From Petrolisthes cinctipes (lineage: Eukaryota > Arthropoda > Malacostraca > Decapoda > Porcellanidae), in contig JAWQEG010002468.1 in the NCBI GenBank assembly GCA_033782935.1, forward strand, positions 62,001-126,000: a stretch of 64,000 nt of DNA, in the 5' to 3' direction. Positions 11,601-24,700 of this stretch are shown here, piece after piece (within the stretch, counting starts at the first letter, position 1; every line of letters starts with the position of its first letter). The notes beneath the pieces are model-generated. The model worked only from the letters and a program-made list of their open reading frames with translations. It was not told where the DNA came from and did not search any database. Made by a program: the position numbers and the translations under genes.

Positions 11601-14600
11601 AATGAGTTACTTGAGAGGAGCATGTAAACTTACTAGGTGGGATGGAGAAAGTAATAAGAGTGTGTATGAGTGAGAAGGCAATTGGTATTGAATGTAGAGT
11701 GGTTGAGAGAGTGAAGCGTAATATATTGAGATGGTTTGGACATGTAGAGAGAATGCAAGGTGTGGAGTTTGTAAAGAAGGTGTATGGAAGTGAAGTTGTG
11801 GCACCTGGTGTGAGAGGCAGACCTCCAGTTAGATGGCAGAACAGAGTGGAAGAGTATGTGAGAGAGAGAAGTGGGAAGGGGGATGGAACAGGGAAAACTG
11901 GAGACTCTTCTGCCGTGGCCACCCCTTTGGCAGGAGTTCCCGGAGGAAACGAGGCATCGGAGCTATAGATAGATAGATAGATCAGTGACCGTTTCCAACT
12001 CAACCATTCATAACACCAATTATGAACACTGAACACTTTGGCAATCACTCACCAACAACATTCAACATACCAGGTAATCCAGAAACTTTTTCATACCTAC
12101 TTCCATCATTACAAAGGGCATATGCAACCAATACAGCCACTTTTACTCTAGCAACCTTAAACTTACCCTAAATGCACCTTGAGCTCATACATACGTATTC
12201 ATTCATGGCATAACTGCAATCTTCTTTCATCACCAAGATTATCACACAGCTCTGATTTGATTTATCATTTCAGTTGTGGGAGCTGCTTTGATTGCCCAAG
12301 TTGCAGCCACACACTTGTGACCCGGGCCACCAGTGTACAGACAACAGCCCCAGATGACCCCAGCAAAACTTCATCCAGAAAAGTGTACTACCTTACCTGC
12401 ACACGCTGCCGCTGGACCTCTAGGGATGTTGGACTTAAGGACCAAACTGTTGGTACAGTAGAGAAATATGGTCTTCATTTTGTTTTGGTTAAAGTTGCCC
12501 ATGAGTGGTAGAAACATTGTAAGAGTTTGTGTTGGTGTGATACCTTTACGTAGAAACGTGAAGTTTTTCAAGGTGTTCACAGATGGCTGCACAACCGAGC
12601 CAGTTGCAAATTGGTCCACATAAGCAACTTTTCAAGAGGAATCTGAAGAAATCAATAACCATCACCTTGCTGACAGTATCTTGCCCCTAATACAACTTAA
12701 TATTTCAGCATCAGGTGGTTGGGGAGAGCAGGACAATGAACACTATCGATTCCTCCAGTTTCTGATGGAACATTATCGAGCTCTGGCTCAGGCAGAGAAG
12801 CTGGAGCGTGAAAAGAAGCGGTCCTCCCACCGCAAGTCATCCTATTTATCTCTCTCAGACAAATACAGCCTTCCTTCTCTCCTAGGCCGCAAGTCTCTCA
12901 CACCTCTCTCCCCATATTCTCCGAAGGTAAATGCTAACACAACAATTTCCTTGGGTATTTAGTAATGTGAAGACTTTTATGATACTGCTGTTAAAGTTTC
13001 CAGTAAGCCAATTTTTTTATTATGTTACAAATATAAAATGTTTATCAACCATTGTGCACTCCCAGGTGTACTTTATGAAATTGGTGCTAAAATATTGTAA
13101 ATATAATGTATGTACCAGTAGACTGGTGGGAAATATTCCATGCTGTAATAATACACTGAATAGGGCTATTGATAGTAAGTTGAAATTTGAGAGGTTGTTC
13201 TTGTTCCTCAAGCTGCCTAGCTGAACAGACCCAAGACATTGAGGAAGGCCATGGCTTGGACTGAATTTTCCCATAGGGCCCTCCTGGAATGTCTTGTGTA
13301 GTTGGCAAGTGAAGATGTGTGCAGTGCTGCCTTCAATAATGTGTTTAATATTATGTATGGAGTGCTGTGCTGCATGCTGATGTGGATTGAAGGAGCTGAG
13401 TATAGTTCTGAGAGAAAGGAGATTGGGGTGGTTTTGGCATGAGGAGAGAAAAGTCATTGGGTAGAGCCGTTGGGGTAGAGGTGCTAGGTCGCTGTCCACC
13501 GGGCAGGCCAATAAAGACAGGGAAGCAGTGTGTTGAAGAGGAACTGACAACACTGGGCATTGAGGAGCCTAAGGCAATAGCTAGAGATAGTTGAAGCGAA
13601 TCATAAACAGTCAAACCTCAGAGGAGATTATGGGAAAATTGGACATTAAACAGAAATATGATGATCATTACAGTAACTCAAATGCTATGTGTGTTTCAGG
13701 GAGATGCCAGTCAAATTTCAGAAATGATTCCACTGGAAGCTTCTTCTGAAGTTGAGGGTCTGCCTGACAATATATTCACCGAAGAAGTTATACTTTCATC
13801 TGGTAAGAATAAAACATAGAGATGGTATTGAAAAGTTCATTTTTTCCCTAGATTCTATATAAAATACTGTTCATTGCAAATATTCATTAAATGCAATGGC
13901 ATCTTGTTTATCCGTTACAGTACAGTACTTGAATAACCACATTATACAATTGTTTCTCCACAATGGCCTCTCAGTACTTATTTCAATGTAACAAACATGA
14001 CATACACTTAAGGAGAGATTCTTTAGTTAGTGAATTGGAAGGTCACTGATTCCTCCAAACTATGCCAGGAAAGAGATCCCCTATTAGTACCATTGAGAGG
14101 GTCTGTTTTCTGATATAGTTTGGAAGAATCGGTAGCCCACCAATTTACTGTTAAAAAAATCTACCCTTAACAAACCATGCACTTCGTAAAGAGTGAATGT
14201 TTGCAACTTCCATTGCATTACCTAACCAGCAGTGCAGCTCAGTACCACTGCTGCACAGCCAATCTGCCTGTCTTCCGTAATCAGAGGAGCACTCATAATT
14301 TACTATACAGTATACTGTGTTATTCCCCTGTGCAAGGTGTTATGGCTTTACGTATACAATCTCCAGCCGGTTCAAATACTGTTGAATTTATTATTGAGAT
14401 CAACAAGTGAGGCCAGAGTCTGTCCCATGATCCATATAGTCACACCCGAACAGAACTGCCCAGTGTTGTTGGCTTGTGTCTGTCATCATTAATTATGGAG
14501 ATGGCACCTGTTTCATCATCTTTAACAGTTGGGAACAAAAGAAAAAAGGTTGTTCTAACTTAGAAACAGGATATTGAGCTGTGCAACATGATATATAAGG

Positions 14601-17117
14601 TATTCAAAGTAATCAATTTTGATGGGAATAGTTTAATCCTACAGTGATCTGTCAACGTTGCTACAGTATTGTGATCATGATTGTAAGGATCTGAAGTTAT
14701 ACCAATGAATCACATATCCTTTGCACTTGCCACTTGCTATCTCTTTGCAGTAACAAACATGGAGCAACGGATGGCTTCTCCTGAGTTTCAACCAGAAAAA
14801 GTGACAGAGCTGTACCCACTTCGAAAGCATATCTTACCAAAGCGTTCCCTCCGCTGCCGCCACTGTGAGCACAACCTCTCCAAGCCTGAGTATAATCCAT
14901 CTTCTATCAAATTCAAGATCCAGCTTGGGGCATTGTGAGTAAGATCATTTTCAGTCTCAAACTCACAATGGTTGTTATACAAAAATATGTTATTGGATAT
15001 TATCATTGTTCACTCATTAAAATGGAAATGTGGAAGTGGTGAAACAGGAAAGGATAATTTAGATCACCAGTAGCTACTGTACAGAGATACAAACATCTGT
15101 TGGCAACAAGTATTTTTCAGAAACTAAGGATTTGAGACCAGGCAATGTTGCCCCTTATTCAGACTTGAAAATTTTGGCAATATACTGTATTTGGTAGTGC
15201 TGCGTAGGTGAGAGTAAATTGAGAACTCAGTGGCCAGTGTAAAATTTATGCTGGAGTGAAACAAGTAAGAATGTTATATTTCACCATGATTGTTCAATGT
15301 GTACGTGGATAGTGTGATGAAAGAGGTTAAAGTAAGATTACTGTAACATTATGATATTGCCAGAGAACAGGACAATTTGTTCAAGGCTTCATTGCATATA
15401 GCAGTGACTAGTTTCAGCATTCACAACTGTGTGATGCAACCATAAAACATAGAGATAGATGTACATAAAGCCCACACACAAGTTATGAACATGTATCGGT
15501 AATCCTCAGCCAAACTCTGGTCATTAGTAAATTTAGTAAAATATTACTCAAAAACAAAAGCAACTATTATCATTTTACTCGTACAGTCCTGGTAGAACCA
15601 TAATTATGCTGACAGCCATTCAACTAAAGTAATACTGTATTTGTGTTGTTTCCAGCTACCATGTACCTGAGGTGCGGCTGGTGAAAACTATAGTTCTTAA
15701 AGCTGGTGTGGAGAATGGTGTTCAGATATCATTATGCAACCCTACACCCCATGATATCACACTTGCACTGCTCCCATTTGTTCCTGAAGCTTACTTACAG
15801 GCACAACAGAAAGGTGAGACAATATATTTTTTGTATGCAATAGTATGATACAGTACCGTACAATTCAGTATAGTATGTGTATCTGGACAGAAGGAGGAAA
15901 CCCTGGTGTAGCCAATAATACCATCTTTATATGGCATTGTCTTACGTATGTACCATTCCAAATGAAATCAGAAAGCATTTGTTGCTAATAATCATAATGC
16001 TTCAAGAAAGTGACCTAACACTTTTTATTTTCAAAGAGTATTAGTTGTGAAGATTTATTCCAAGCAATTTTAGTGTTTATGTTATAGAAATTTCATTAAG
16101 CACTGCATTGGTTATTTTGTGTACTAAAGTTGATACAGCTTCATGAAGACAACATTCATGGTCATAACAGTTCCTGCGAGTTTTACCTCACCATCAGTCT
16201 GATAGATGCTTCTTTAACATATAAAGTATGGCTAAATACATTTCCTAAAGTATCGATCATAATAATATAATGTGGGTTCATAATTACTCTCTCAGCTTGA
16301 AATAATTACCGTATATAATTATTACCGAACCCCACTGACAAATTCCGAACTGTAGCAGGAGTGCCACCTCTACCAATGTGTTCGCACATATCAGAGCCGA
16401 TTTTCCTATTGGAATGGACTAGAATTATAATCACAACTGAGTACAATAATTATGCACAGTGTATTAACACTGGTATCTGCTCAGAGCTGTTATTTTTAAT
16501 GTCTAGTATCGGTCGGAAAGAATCATTGTATTTTTGCCAGATACAGTAAACAAAATCACTTTAACACTTACCTTTTGGTGGATTGTGACAGAAGAGTGTA
16601 GTGAGGGTGGACTGGTAACACAGGGGGGACTGGTACGAGTTGTGGACATCCCCCGAGAGACCAGTGACCTTAAGTTGACTGGGGATGTGGCACTACCTCA
16701 GGGCCAGGTGATTTTGGCTGCCCGGGATGACACTGCAGAGTATGACGACCATGATGCTGCCTCTGCTTACAAAGATGATCCACAGTGAGTGTACTTTATA
16801 GTGTGGTCTTATAAGCAACAGCTGGGTGGGGCTGCCTACCTAACCCCAAGTACTAACTGCTTCATGGGTGCACATTGTGTGTATGAACTGAAAGTTTTTT
16901 TTAAACTTATTATATTTTTTGCAGGGTTGTGGCTTGGCGACGGGCAAATAAGGTTGGGATGAACCTTCTGGTGACTCCACATTCTGATACTACAAGGGTG
17001 AAGATTGGACTGGTGCTGCGATATGACTACACAAATACAGTAGCCACTGCCACTGAGGCACGCATTGTCACCCTGAATGTACCAATCATGATTGATGTAG
17101 GGCCAGTTTCAGAATAA
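8692..17117 (+). CDS. DCTN4: Dynactin subunit 4 (p62), complete, nine exons
   Basis: Exons are 8692-8820, 10617-10687, 12274-12452, 12709-12926, 13700-13802, 14751-14934, 15656-15813, 16592-16784 and 16925-17117; all phases join and the total is 475 aa, against about 460 in human. The start [17 protein letters not shown] and the cysteine pairs that follow (CSCG, CRHC, CGNC, CPNC, CGSC, CPSC) form the RING-like zinc-binding N-terminus of dynactin p62. Later landmarks are [50 protein letters not shown] and the C-terminal [14 protein letters not shown] segment. In the family the subunit sits in the pointed-end complex of dynactin, the cytoplasmic dynein adaptor. Introns 1, 2, 4 and 7 hold mobile elements, and a possible X-box lies upstream. 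The family call is very strong; splice borders were placed by eye. Confidence 0.95.
9095..9477. mobile_element. 383-bp MITE (family T2, copy 1) with CCTAA repeats and 8-bp target duplication
   Basis: The ends form about 28-bp inverted repeats beginning GGTAAATATTGAATGAATTA on the left. The flanks are AATATTGG (9087-9094) and AATATTGC (9478-9485), an 8-bp duplication with one mismatch. The interior contains a CCTGA/CCTAA pentamer run near 9253-9307 and CTACCGGGACCTAACCTG units after it. A second copy at 46726-47054 is closely similar along its length. The GG start and 8-bp duplication resemble the Merlin superfamily, which is only a suggestion. It lies in DCTN4 intron 1. Confidence 0.85.
9484..10239. 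mobile_element. 756-bp DNA element (family T1, copy 1) next to the T2 MITE
   Basis: Both ends share TTCAAGCGTTTGTCCAT in inverted orientation (9491-9507 and near 10214-10231), and the right end finishes AATAATACC. If the T2 MITE at 9095-9477 and one duplication are removed, the left flank reads TAAATATT, against TAAATGTT (10240-10247) on the right. That is an 8-bp duplication with one mismatch. The interior holds CTACCGGGACCTAAC units and GATATCC(C)n-type sequence, and no transposase. Related copies lie at 45121-45574 and 46554-47643. Confidence 0.8.
11468..11982 (+). mobile_element. 3' fragment of a non-LTR retrotransposon with GATA tail (subfamily B)
   Basis: The reading frame at 11642-11968 encodes the C-terminal tail of a reverse transcriptase polyprotein: [20 protein letters not shown], then [20 protein letters not shown]. 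It closely matches the minus-strand element at 24861-26390. The fragment ends in a TAGATAGATAGATAGA tail at about 11966-11982, the tandem 3' tail seen on the other copies. It is 5'-truncated and lies in DCTN4 intron 2. Confidence 0.85.
13380..13605 (+). pseudogene. Degraded non-LTR retrotransposon C-terminus, second family
   Basis: Reading through several stops, one frame gives [18 protein letters not shown] followed by [14 protein letters not shown]. This has the basic GRP...C..EDL..LG layout that ends many arthropod reverse transcriptase ORFs. Upstream, GWFWHEERK resembles the usual RWFGHVMRR. It differs from the GATA-tailed group, is old and broken, and lies in DCTN4 intron 4. Confidence 0.55.
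16292..16421. mobile_element. Fragment related to the foldback element at 35.2-36.3 kb
   Basis: CAGCTTGAAATAATTACCG at 16292 matches the inner palindrome of the 35-kb element. The segment from GCAGGAGTGCCACC to GGAATGGACTA, ending at 16421, matches its terminal arm. The two parts are fused with little between them, so this is a compact or internally deleted member. It lies in DCTN4 intron 7. Confidence 0.75.
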
Positions 17118-20100
17118 ATTAATGAGTACTGTATGGCAAAAATTGGGAGAAAATAATTTTTACAATAACATACTGTATTTGCAATTCATGATTGTGGATC
17201 AAAGTTTTATGGTGCAGTATCACCTACATAAGTTCATAAGTTCCGATAACAGATGTAGTGCCTCAGTCATGAAGATGTGATGATGTATGGTTGTGCGAGT
17301 AAGTACCGTCACACTTTGCATTAGGCTTAGAACACACAATACTGTAATGTGGTCATTAATGCCAAGCAGAATTCATACTGTATTTATGCTAGATCATAAG
17401 CCTTCTATGACAGCTACGGACCTGGTACCTACTGTACTAATATTACCGTATAGAGACTGTATTGTAACTTTACTTCATAATGTTCTGTCCTGTGTATCAC
17501 TTGCTATAACCTTTGTTCTTGAAAATAATTTGAGATATGTTCTTTAATTCTTTGATAAATACCATTTCACAGAAATATAAGAAAATCCAGTGCTACTTAT
17601 TGAACAGATATCATTGAATTCTGTGACGATACTTCCTAGTGCAGTCACAATGACATGATGAATGAGTGAAAAAATTGGTAATAATTTTTAGGAATCAGTT
17701 ATCCTGGTGTTATGCTTTTTCATTTTTAACTTTGCATAGTGAGTTTCCAACAATTTCTTTAAATTTAATATTTGTGTATGACGTTTTTTTCGGTTATATT
17801 TACTGTAAGTAATCATCGGCATACAGGACCTAAGTCCCCAGCTTTGCATTGTCAAGTACTCGTGTTAGGTGTTGGTTTCAGTACAGTACCAGATTGTATC
17901 TACTGTACATTTTCCAAGTTCATACCATCCTGTATATGTGTTTGTAAGACCAATATAATTTGGACACAGTGTTTTGTGGTACATGTAGTACATCAGTAAC
18001 ACCATATTTATGCTATTATGAGCCATAAGCTTTTCAGAAAAAAGTCGGGATGTGCCTTACACAAAATAAACATACAGTTTTCTACTTGTAATGGCATTCT
18101 AGATATTGGAGGAGCTTGCATGGGTAATAGAAAAGGTCATGGATAAATGGTGATTCATACACTAATTTGCTATGAAGTGTATCAAAGTACAGTAATGTAA
18201 ATAATTGTGCAAGAAGATAAATGCAGCTGAATTCTTGTGGCGTTTTATCTTATGATAATTTATTTCAAAGTTGTTAGGTTTCTCAAACTTTTTTCTTTTT
18301 TTTTATATATATATATACAGTACAGTATATATATATAATCAATGTGGTGTTTGACAAAGCTATGACATACTGTACTGTGTCTTTACCGGCAGATTATATA
18401 GAGTCCACACACCTTGTAAGCGCACCACTGATTACTGTTGGTGGTTTATAAGGTTGTGATGTCCAGGACAATAGTACTGTACTGTAAAATCTCTTATGTT
18501 GATTCTGATACCATCTATGTTTACATTCTTTGCTGACCTTTGACACATCCCAATAAACTCAGTTCAGCATTGCTGATATTTGTGACACCACTTTAAAGTG
18601 AGCAAATTTCATTTGTTACAATTATTGTTGTTGTTGTGTTGATGGTATATGAGATTGTAATTCTGTAGAAAGAAGTAAAAACTCAGGCATGGTCCTTGAC
18701 ACCATAATTGTTTATATTCTCTTGCTTCCCTTTGGTACCGCTTCCAGTGCAATCAGGATAATATTTACTATTAATTCATACACACCATTAAAATGAATAA
18801 TAATACATTATTTTCAAAGCATATAAAGCTATGAACATTCATTAAAATATTTTTATATGCTTCAGCATTGAGAAATGCATGGGTGTTGGATGCAGATGAT
18901 AAAACTGTTATTAGTTGGGGCTACACATTGCACATGATCAAAACAGCATTTCCTCTAAAGTCACCTAATCAGCTGTCAAACAAATGCATTATAAACAAAG
19001 AAATATGAACTGGTATAATTCCTGAGCCCATTATCATATGTATATACAGTATTGTACAGTATTTAACATCTCGGCAGTTATGCAGGAGTTGGTAGGATGA
19101 TCGTGGCTAAGAGTAATCTATAAGGAACCTCCCTCAAATAACACTTTTGGGAGTAGCAAAATACAGTATTTAGTACTCTATTGTATATTGCTTATACTGC
19201 ATTGTGTAGTTTCCAGTTACTAGGTGAACCACACAGTTTGAGAAAATATTCCTTTCTTTATATAATTCCTTCAACTAATACTAATAAAGATGTTCAACCA
19301 CATGTTATATATTTAACCAGAGTTATGGGATAAGAGCAGAGATCAAGTGATTACACTACAGAAGTGTGCATGTTACTGTGATAATATCTTTGCTAGTATT
19401 ATTTTATTTAGGGGAGAACAATTAATTCTGTAGTATGCAAGGGCTGTAGACAAGATGCACACTAGCTGTTCTTTCCTATATAGAAAGTAGAGAGCTTGAG
19501 AAATCATCGATTCATTTACTGAACAAGGAGGCTAAAGGGTGACAATTTTAGACAACATTTTTGAGATGTGGACCACAGAACTTTATTACAGCACACTAAC
19601 TGAAAAGTTTATTGTAGCAAAGGTTACTGCACACTAATTTTAATTTGGTGTTGAAAAATGTGTAACCAAATATCCAATTTAGAGTACCAGCCATACCAAA
19701 AACCAAAATAACACTTATCTAAATGGGTTTGTCATGTGAGGCTCCCCAAGTAGTCACGTGCCGCACGTGGAGACGATTTCCATAGGTAGTGTAGTGGTCA
19801 AAGTAACCTACCTCCAGCCAACTCTCCTGCAGCGACTACGGCACAGCACGGCATGGCACGCCAGCATATTACCATATTCTGTGTGACCTTCATGCACTAC
19901 CAATAAATTGTATTGTGTATCCTAGAGTCTGTTCACCCCGGGTAGCGACGCAAGGCATCCCTTGGCGTTTCAGTAGCTTGTAATGTAGGGGTGCAATTCA
20001 GGAAGTCTTGTTGCAGCATCATACAAAAAATCTGCTGTATAACTCGTGCTGTGATTAATTAGGGATGAGATATGTGTGGCTGCTTAAATAGTTAGTTATT

Positions 20101-21783
20101 TAATATTTATTATTGAAAAAATTACAACAAAGGAAGAGGTAGGTTAATTAATTCCTGCCGGCCTCCCCTTGTACAATTAAAAAGCACAAAACTATATATC
20201 ATAAGACTTATTATTTCATAGGAACAAGAATATACTTTCTTAGAGGGATCCCAGGTAGTGCCACAGAGGTTGAGCGTGAGAAAATAATCCTAACTGTTAA
20301 GTGTAATGTCCCGTGTTGATAATTATGACTTCCATTATTAGTATTCCCTCCCTCCCTCCCCGAACTCTTATAATTATTACAGTCTGGCCCACAGGCTGAA
20401 GTCTCAAACATGGTCAATTTAAATGAAGGAGAGTACCGAACAATACTGATGATGAAATGTTGGCTAAATACATCCTAAATTATATGGTCAAAGCAGAGGA
20501 GCTCGCAACGGTGTCGTAGCTCTCCAACAGACCGTACTCGCAAGTATTTCCAGTGTGTGTGTGTGTGTATTCAGTCAGCTCAGTGAGATCATACAAACAG
20601 TTGCTATTTTGTGCAATTTTTTACTATGGTACCTTTTTTACGATCATCCCTTACAAGATTGTGTAATACTGTATAATTATGATGAAAGTTGTGTCGCGTT
20701 GTGGAGGACCAAAAAATGAGTGAGGGCTAGATATTTTGCATGTTCTCTTGTAATCTTGTAACCGGGATGAAATTGTGTTAGATAAGTATTCTTCGAAGAG
20801 AAAGAAGCGACGATAATGTTTAACGTTATTTTTTGCTTAGATATTTTACTGCTAGTCTCTTCTTTTCCTTCTATAGTAGACACGGAGTAATAGTACGGTA
20901 CGTGCAATTCTGCTTTGAGAAATTCTATTTCCTCTGAGGGAGTGACGACTAGCAGTTTTATGAATGGCAACATAGCTTACTGATTTAGTCAGTATAATTT
21001 ATTAAAGTAATAATATATTGAATTTCTAATTTTACTTGATAAATGTTAATTAATGATAGAAGGTGTGAGCGTGGCAACGCTGCACTTTATTATTGGTGGA
21101 GGAGGCAGGCGTGGAGCCATGGAGGTGCTTGGGCCCGTCAGCTGATACCTTTAGTTCAATCACGTTTTCATCTCCGTTCGGCTAGTTGTGGTTTTATCGT
21201 TATTCTAGTAGCATGATAGTCATAGCAGATATGCCTCTCTACCATACAGTGTGTAGCTGGAGAGTGATGATAGTGCGTGTGACTTTAAAAGGAAGGTGAA
21301 AAGCCTGGCCTTGGGTGGTCCTCCCAGGGAAGCTAGGAACATAAACAAAGATCAGGTGGCGACCAGCTGACCCAGCCTGACGTTTCTCACACCGTGTATA
21401 CCTTCACAGTACCCTTCACACATGTATCCTGCATTGTCTCTAGTTAATGTATGTGGATAATAAAGATGATGTCCCGGGGAAAACTTTTAGTGAGAAGAAA
21501 GACGACCGGGTACCATCACGAGTCCCTTGATATTTCACGTAAACAGGATTTATATTAATTTAGTGAATTGTGATGTAATTACTAATGAAAATATTGTGAT
21601 AAGTACACGAATTTAGTTTACAGTTAATTGTCTGAACAGTTTCCAAAGCCTGAACATTCATATGTAACAAGTGAAAATGAATTTACGTTTGCATTGTCAA
21701 GTTGAGCTGGATACCGAATGTACATTTTTAAGTGAAGGACAACATTGTACATAGAATTTGAGTTGTGTATAATAAAGAAAAAC
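17118..21783. other. Intergenic region between DCTN4 and DCAF5, including the likely DCAF5 5' untranslated region
   Basis: Mostly AT-rich non-coding DNA with (TA)n near 18304-18337, a short (GT)n near 20553 and a CCCT-rich run at 20345-20360. From about 21060 to 21500 the base content rises and CpGs are more frequent, which fits a promoter and first untranslated exon of DCAF5; this is inference. A tRNA-like A-box word, TAGTGTAGTGG, sits at 19787-19797 in a GC-richer patch, but I found no matching B-box. No protein gene is visible. Confidence 0.45.
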
Positions 21784-24700
21784 ATGAAGACATCTGGGAA
21801 GATAAGTGAACTTTCAGGGTGTTCTGTACGTTACCTTGATTGGCGAACATACCACTCTGCACGGCCAGACTGGGGTCCATCAGTGGCCTCTTCCTCATTT
21901 CTGTCACAAAGATTGAATTCCTCTCGGAACCTTTATCGAAAAGATCTTTATGCACATTATGGGTGTGTCAATGCTATTGAATTCTCCCATGAGGGAGATT
22001 TACTTGTATCGGGTAAGTTATTTTGGTTGATTTTTACTGTTGTAATAAAAATATGGTATTGTCACATGTCGACCTATACAGAACTACACAGAACTACCGG
22101 TAATTTTTTTCACAGCTGAGGTTGGAATATCGTAGATGTGGTACCTCCACCGTACTGATTGTATGGTAAAGTGACAATGTTGAGTTGTATTTATGCCACG
22201 TATAATAGAAGCGGTGATTGTTCTTTATAAAGATGACTGATCAGAGATGAGGATAAAATGGCATGTATTTTTATGTTTAACCTGTGGGTATAATCATTCC
22301 TGCGCAGTTGCTATATCTATGATATTCCAATCACAGCAGAGAATAATAAACAAGTATTGGCGTCATTTTCACGGAAGACCAGTAAGAAGTGGTTTAACAT
22401 CTGCCTTCTGTGGGGAGTAGAGGATCTGTTACAGCTGAAATCATGGGTGATAATGTGTGATGTGTAGCCTATATAAACTCCCAGCTGAAGAAAGGAGTTG
22501 TTGTGTTAAGAAACTGGCTGTTATAAATGATATGACCTATATGATAATGGGCAGAGGGGAATGGAATAGTTTAAGCCAAGGTAATTGTAATGTGTTTTGT
22601 TATATATTAATTTGTCATGCTGTAAAACAATCTATCTATCTTTTGCCAGACGCCTTAATCCCCGAAAGGGGTGGCCACAATTGAATTGCCTCCATGAACC
22701 CCTGTTCCCCGTTAACTGGCGTCCTTCCTCCCACCCCATACCACTCTCCCTCACATACCTCTCCACTCCATCCTTCCACCTCACTCTCGATCTGCCCCTC
22801 CCCCTCCGTCCCTCCACCTCACTCTCGTACACTCTCTTAACCAATCTCTCGCTTCCCATACGCTCCACATGACCGAACCACCTCAAGGTGTTCCTTTTCA
22901 CACTCTCCAACACGTCCACACCCACACCACACTGCTTCCGTACCTCTACATTCGTCAGTCTGTCTCTCCATGTCACTCCACAAGAAGTTCTAAAGTAGCT
23001 CATTTCCACCCTTCTAACACTTGATTTATGTCTTTCCATCATCGTCCACATTTCACTCCAGTATGTCAGTGTCTGGATTACCACACTATCATGTAGCGTT
23101 TTCTTCACTTCCATACTCATCGCCCTGTTCCTTGTCACTGCTTTCAGTGTTCTTCCCCTGTTTACCCTCTCTCATCTCATCCTCTAACCTCCCATCTTTA
23201 CTCATCACACTGCCCAAATACTTAAATGAGCTGACATTCTCCATAACCTGTCCATTTAACTTCACTTCACAACCTGTGGCTGTACCCCTTTCGAAGACCA
23301 TAACTTTGCTCTTCACTACATTCACCTTCAGGTTCCGTTTCTCGCACACATCTCCAAACATATTCACCAATCCCTGTAACTCCCACTCATCGTTACTCAG
23401 CAGAACTGTATCATCAGCAAACAGCAGCACAGGCAACTTCCACTACCTCCCCTCCCTTATCAAAGGTACACCAACACCTACCGCTCTTCCCTGTATTTCC
23501 TTCATAACTCCATCCATGTATACATTGAACAACCATGGGGACATGACATACCCTTGCTTCAACCCAACGTTCAAGTTAAAGAACTCACTCTGCTCACTCT
23601 CCACCCTGACTGCCGCTTTTGTGCCCTCATACAAGCTCTTCACTGCCTCCAGCAACTTTCCAACCACTCCATATATTCTCAGTACTTTCCACAGACCTTC
23701 TCTATCTACTTTGTTATAAGCCTTCTCCAAATCCATAAATGCAGCATACAACTTCTGTCTCTTCTCCAGATACTTTTCCACAACACACCTCAAGGAAAAA
23801 ATCTGGTCTACACACCCTCTACCCTTCCTAAACCCACCCTGCTCCTCACCCACCCACCTCTCTGTTCTCACTCTCACTCTCTCAATTACTACCCTACAGT
23901 ATACACTATACACTAAGGAGACATATCCCTCTGTGATTACCGCACACTCCTCTCTGCCCTTTACCCTTATACAGGGGCACTATAGTTCCTGATTTCCAAT
24001 CTTCTGTCACGCTTCCCTTCTCCCATGCTAGTCCATACATTTTCCACACCCACTCAACCACTATCTCACCACCACACTTCAGCATCTCACCACACACTCC
24101 ATCTATTTCTGATGCTTTACCCATTTTTACCCTCTTCAGGGCCTCACTCACTTCTGCTCTTCTGATCTCCACCTCCTGTAAATCAAAGAATTACTAATCA
24201 GTTAAAATAATAAATTATTTTAATAGTAATAACTTGCATTACTGAATAGATCTGCAATATGAGGGGCAAAATCCAGTTAATTTTTTGGGGTATTTCTGAA
24301 GCACAGGTCCATATGGTTCCCTCCCCCCCCCCCCTTTTTTTTTTTTTTTTTTTTTTAGATTGATAGACATTTTGTTTCTATTGATGTTCTACCATAGATT
24401 GTGAGAAAATAACCTAACTAATCCAACATGATTAGGCCCTGATTAGGAAGGAGCATTCTCTGGCATTATGTAAAAGTTTTTTTTTTTTTCCTCATAATGT
24501 GATGGTAAAAATTAATACCTGTACCAATGACAAGCAAATTTTTTTTATTTAAGCTGAACCTATTATTCAATAATACATATTTTATATTTATTTCTCTGAG
24601 GCCATAATTCATTCATGAAAATGGCCTTTAGGTTTTTCCCTATGTAGAAGAGTACTGTACTTTTAGTACAGTAGGGTACCTCCCTTGGTGGGACTGTGTA

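Noticed and set aside
11476..12048. 190-residue ORF on the minus strand
   Set aside because: It is the antisense shadow of the plus-strand retrotransposon tail at 11468-11982.
13020..13614. Long minus-strand ORFs
   Set aside because: They lie opposite a degraded plus-strand retrotransposon C-terminus and are low-complexity.
19787..19797. tRNA-like A-box TAGTGTAGTGG
   Set aside because: No B-box or cloverleaf follows at the right distance, so no tRNA or SINE is called.
23021..23916. Plus-strand ORFs of 120-232 residues rich in Ser, Thr, Leu and Pro
   Set aside because: Their composition is that of the antisense strand of reverse transcriptase; the minus strand carries the conserved motifs.
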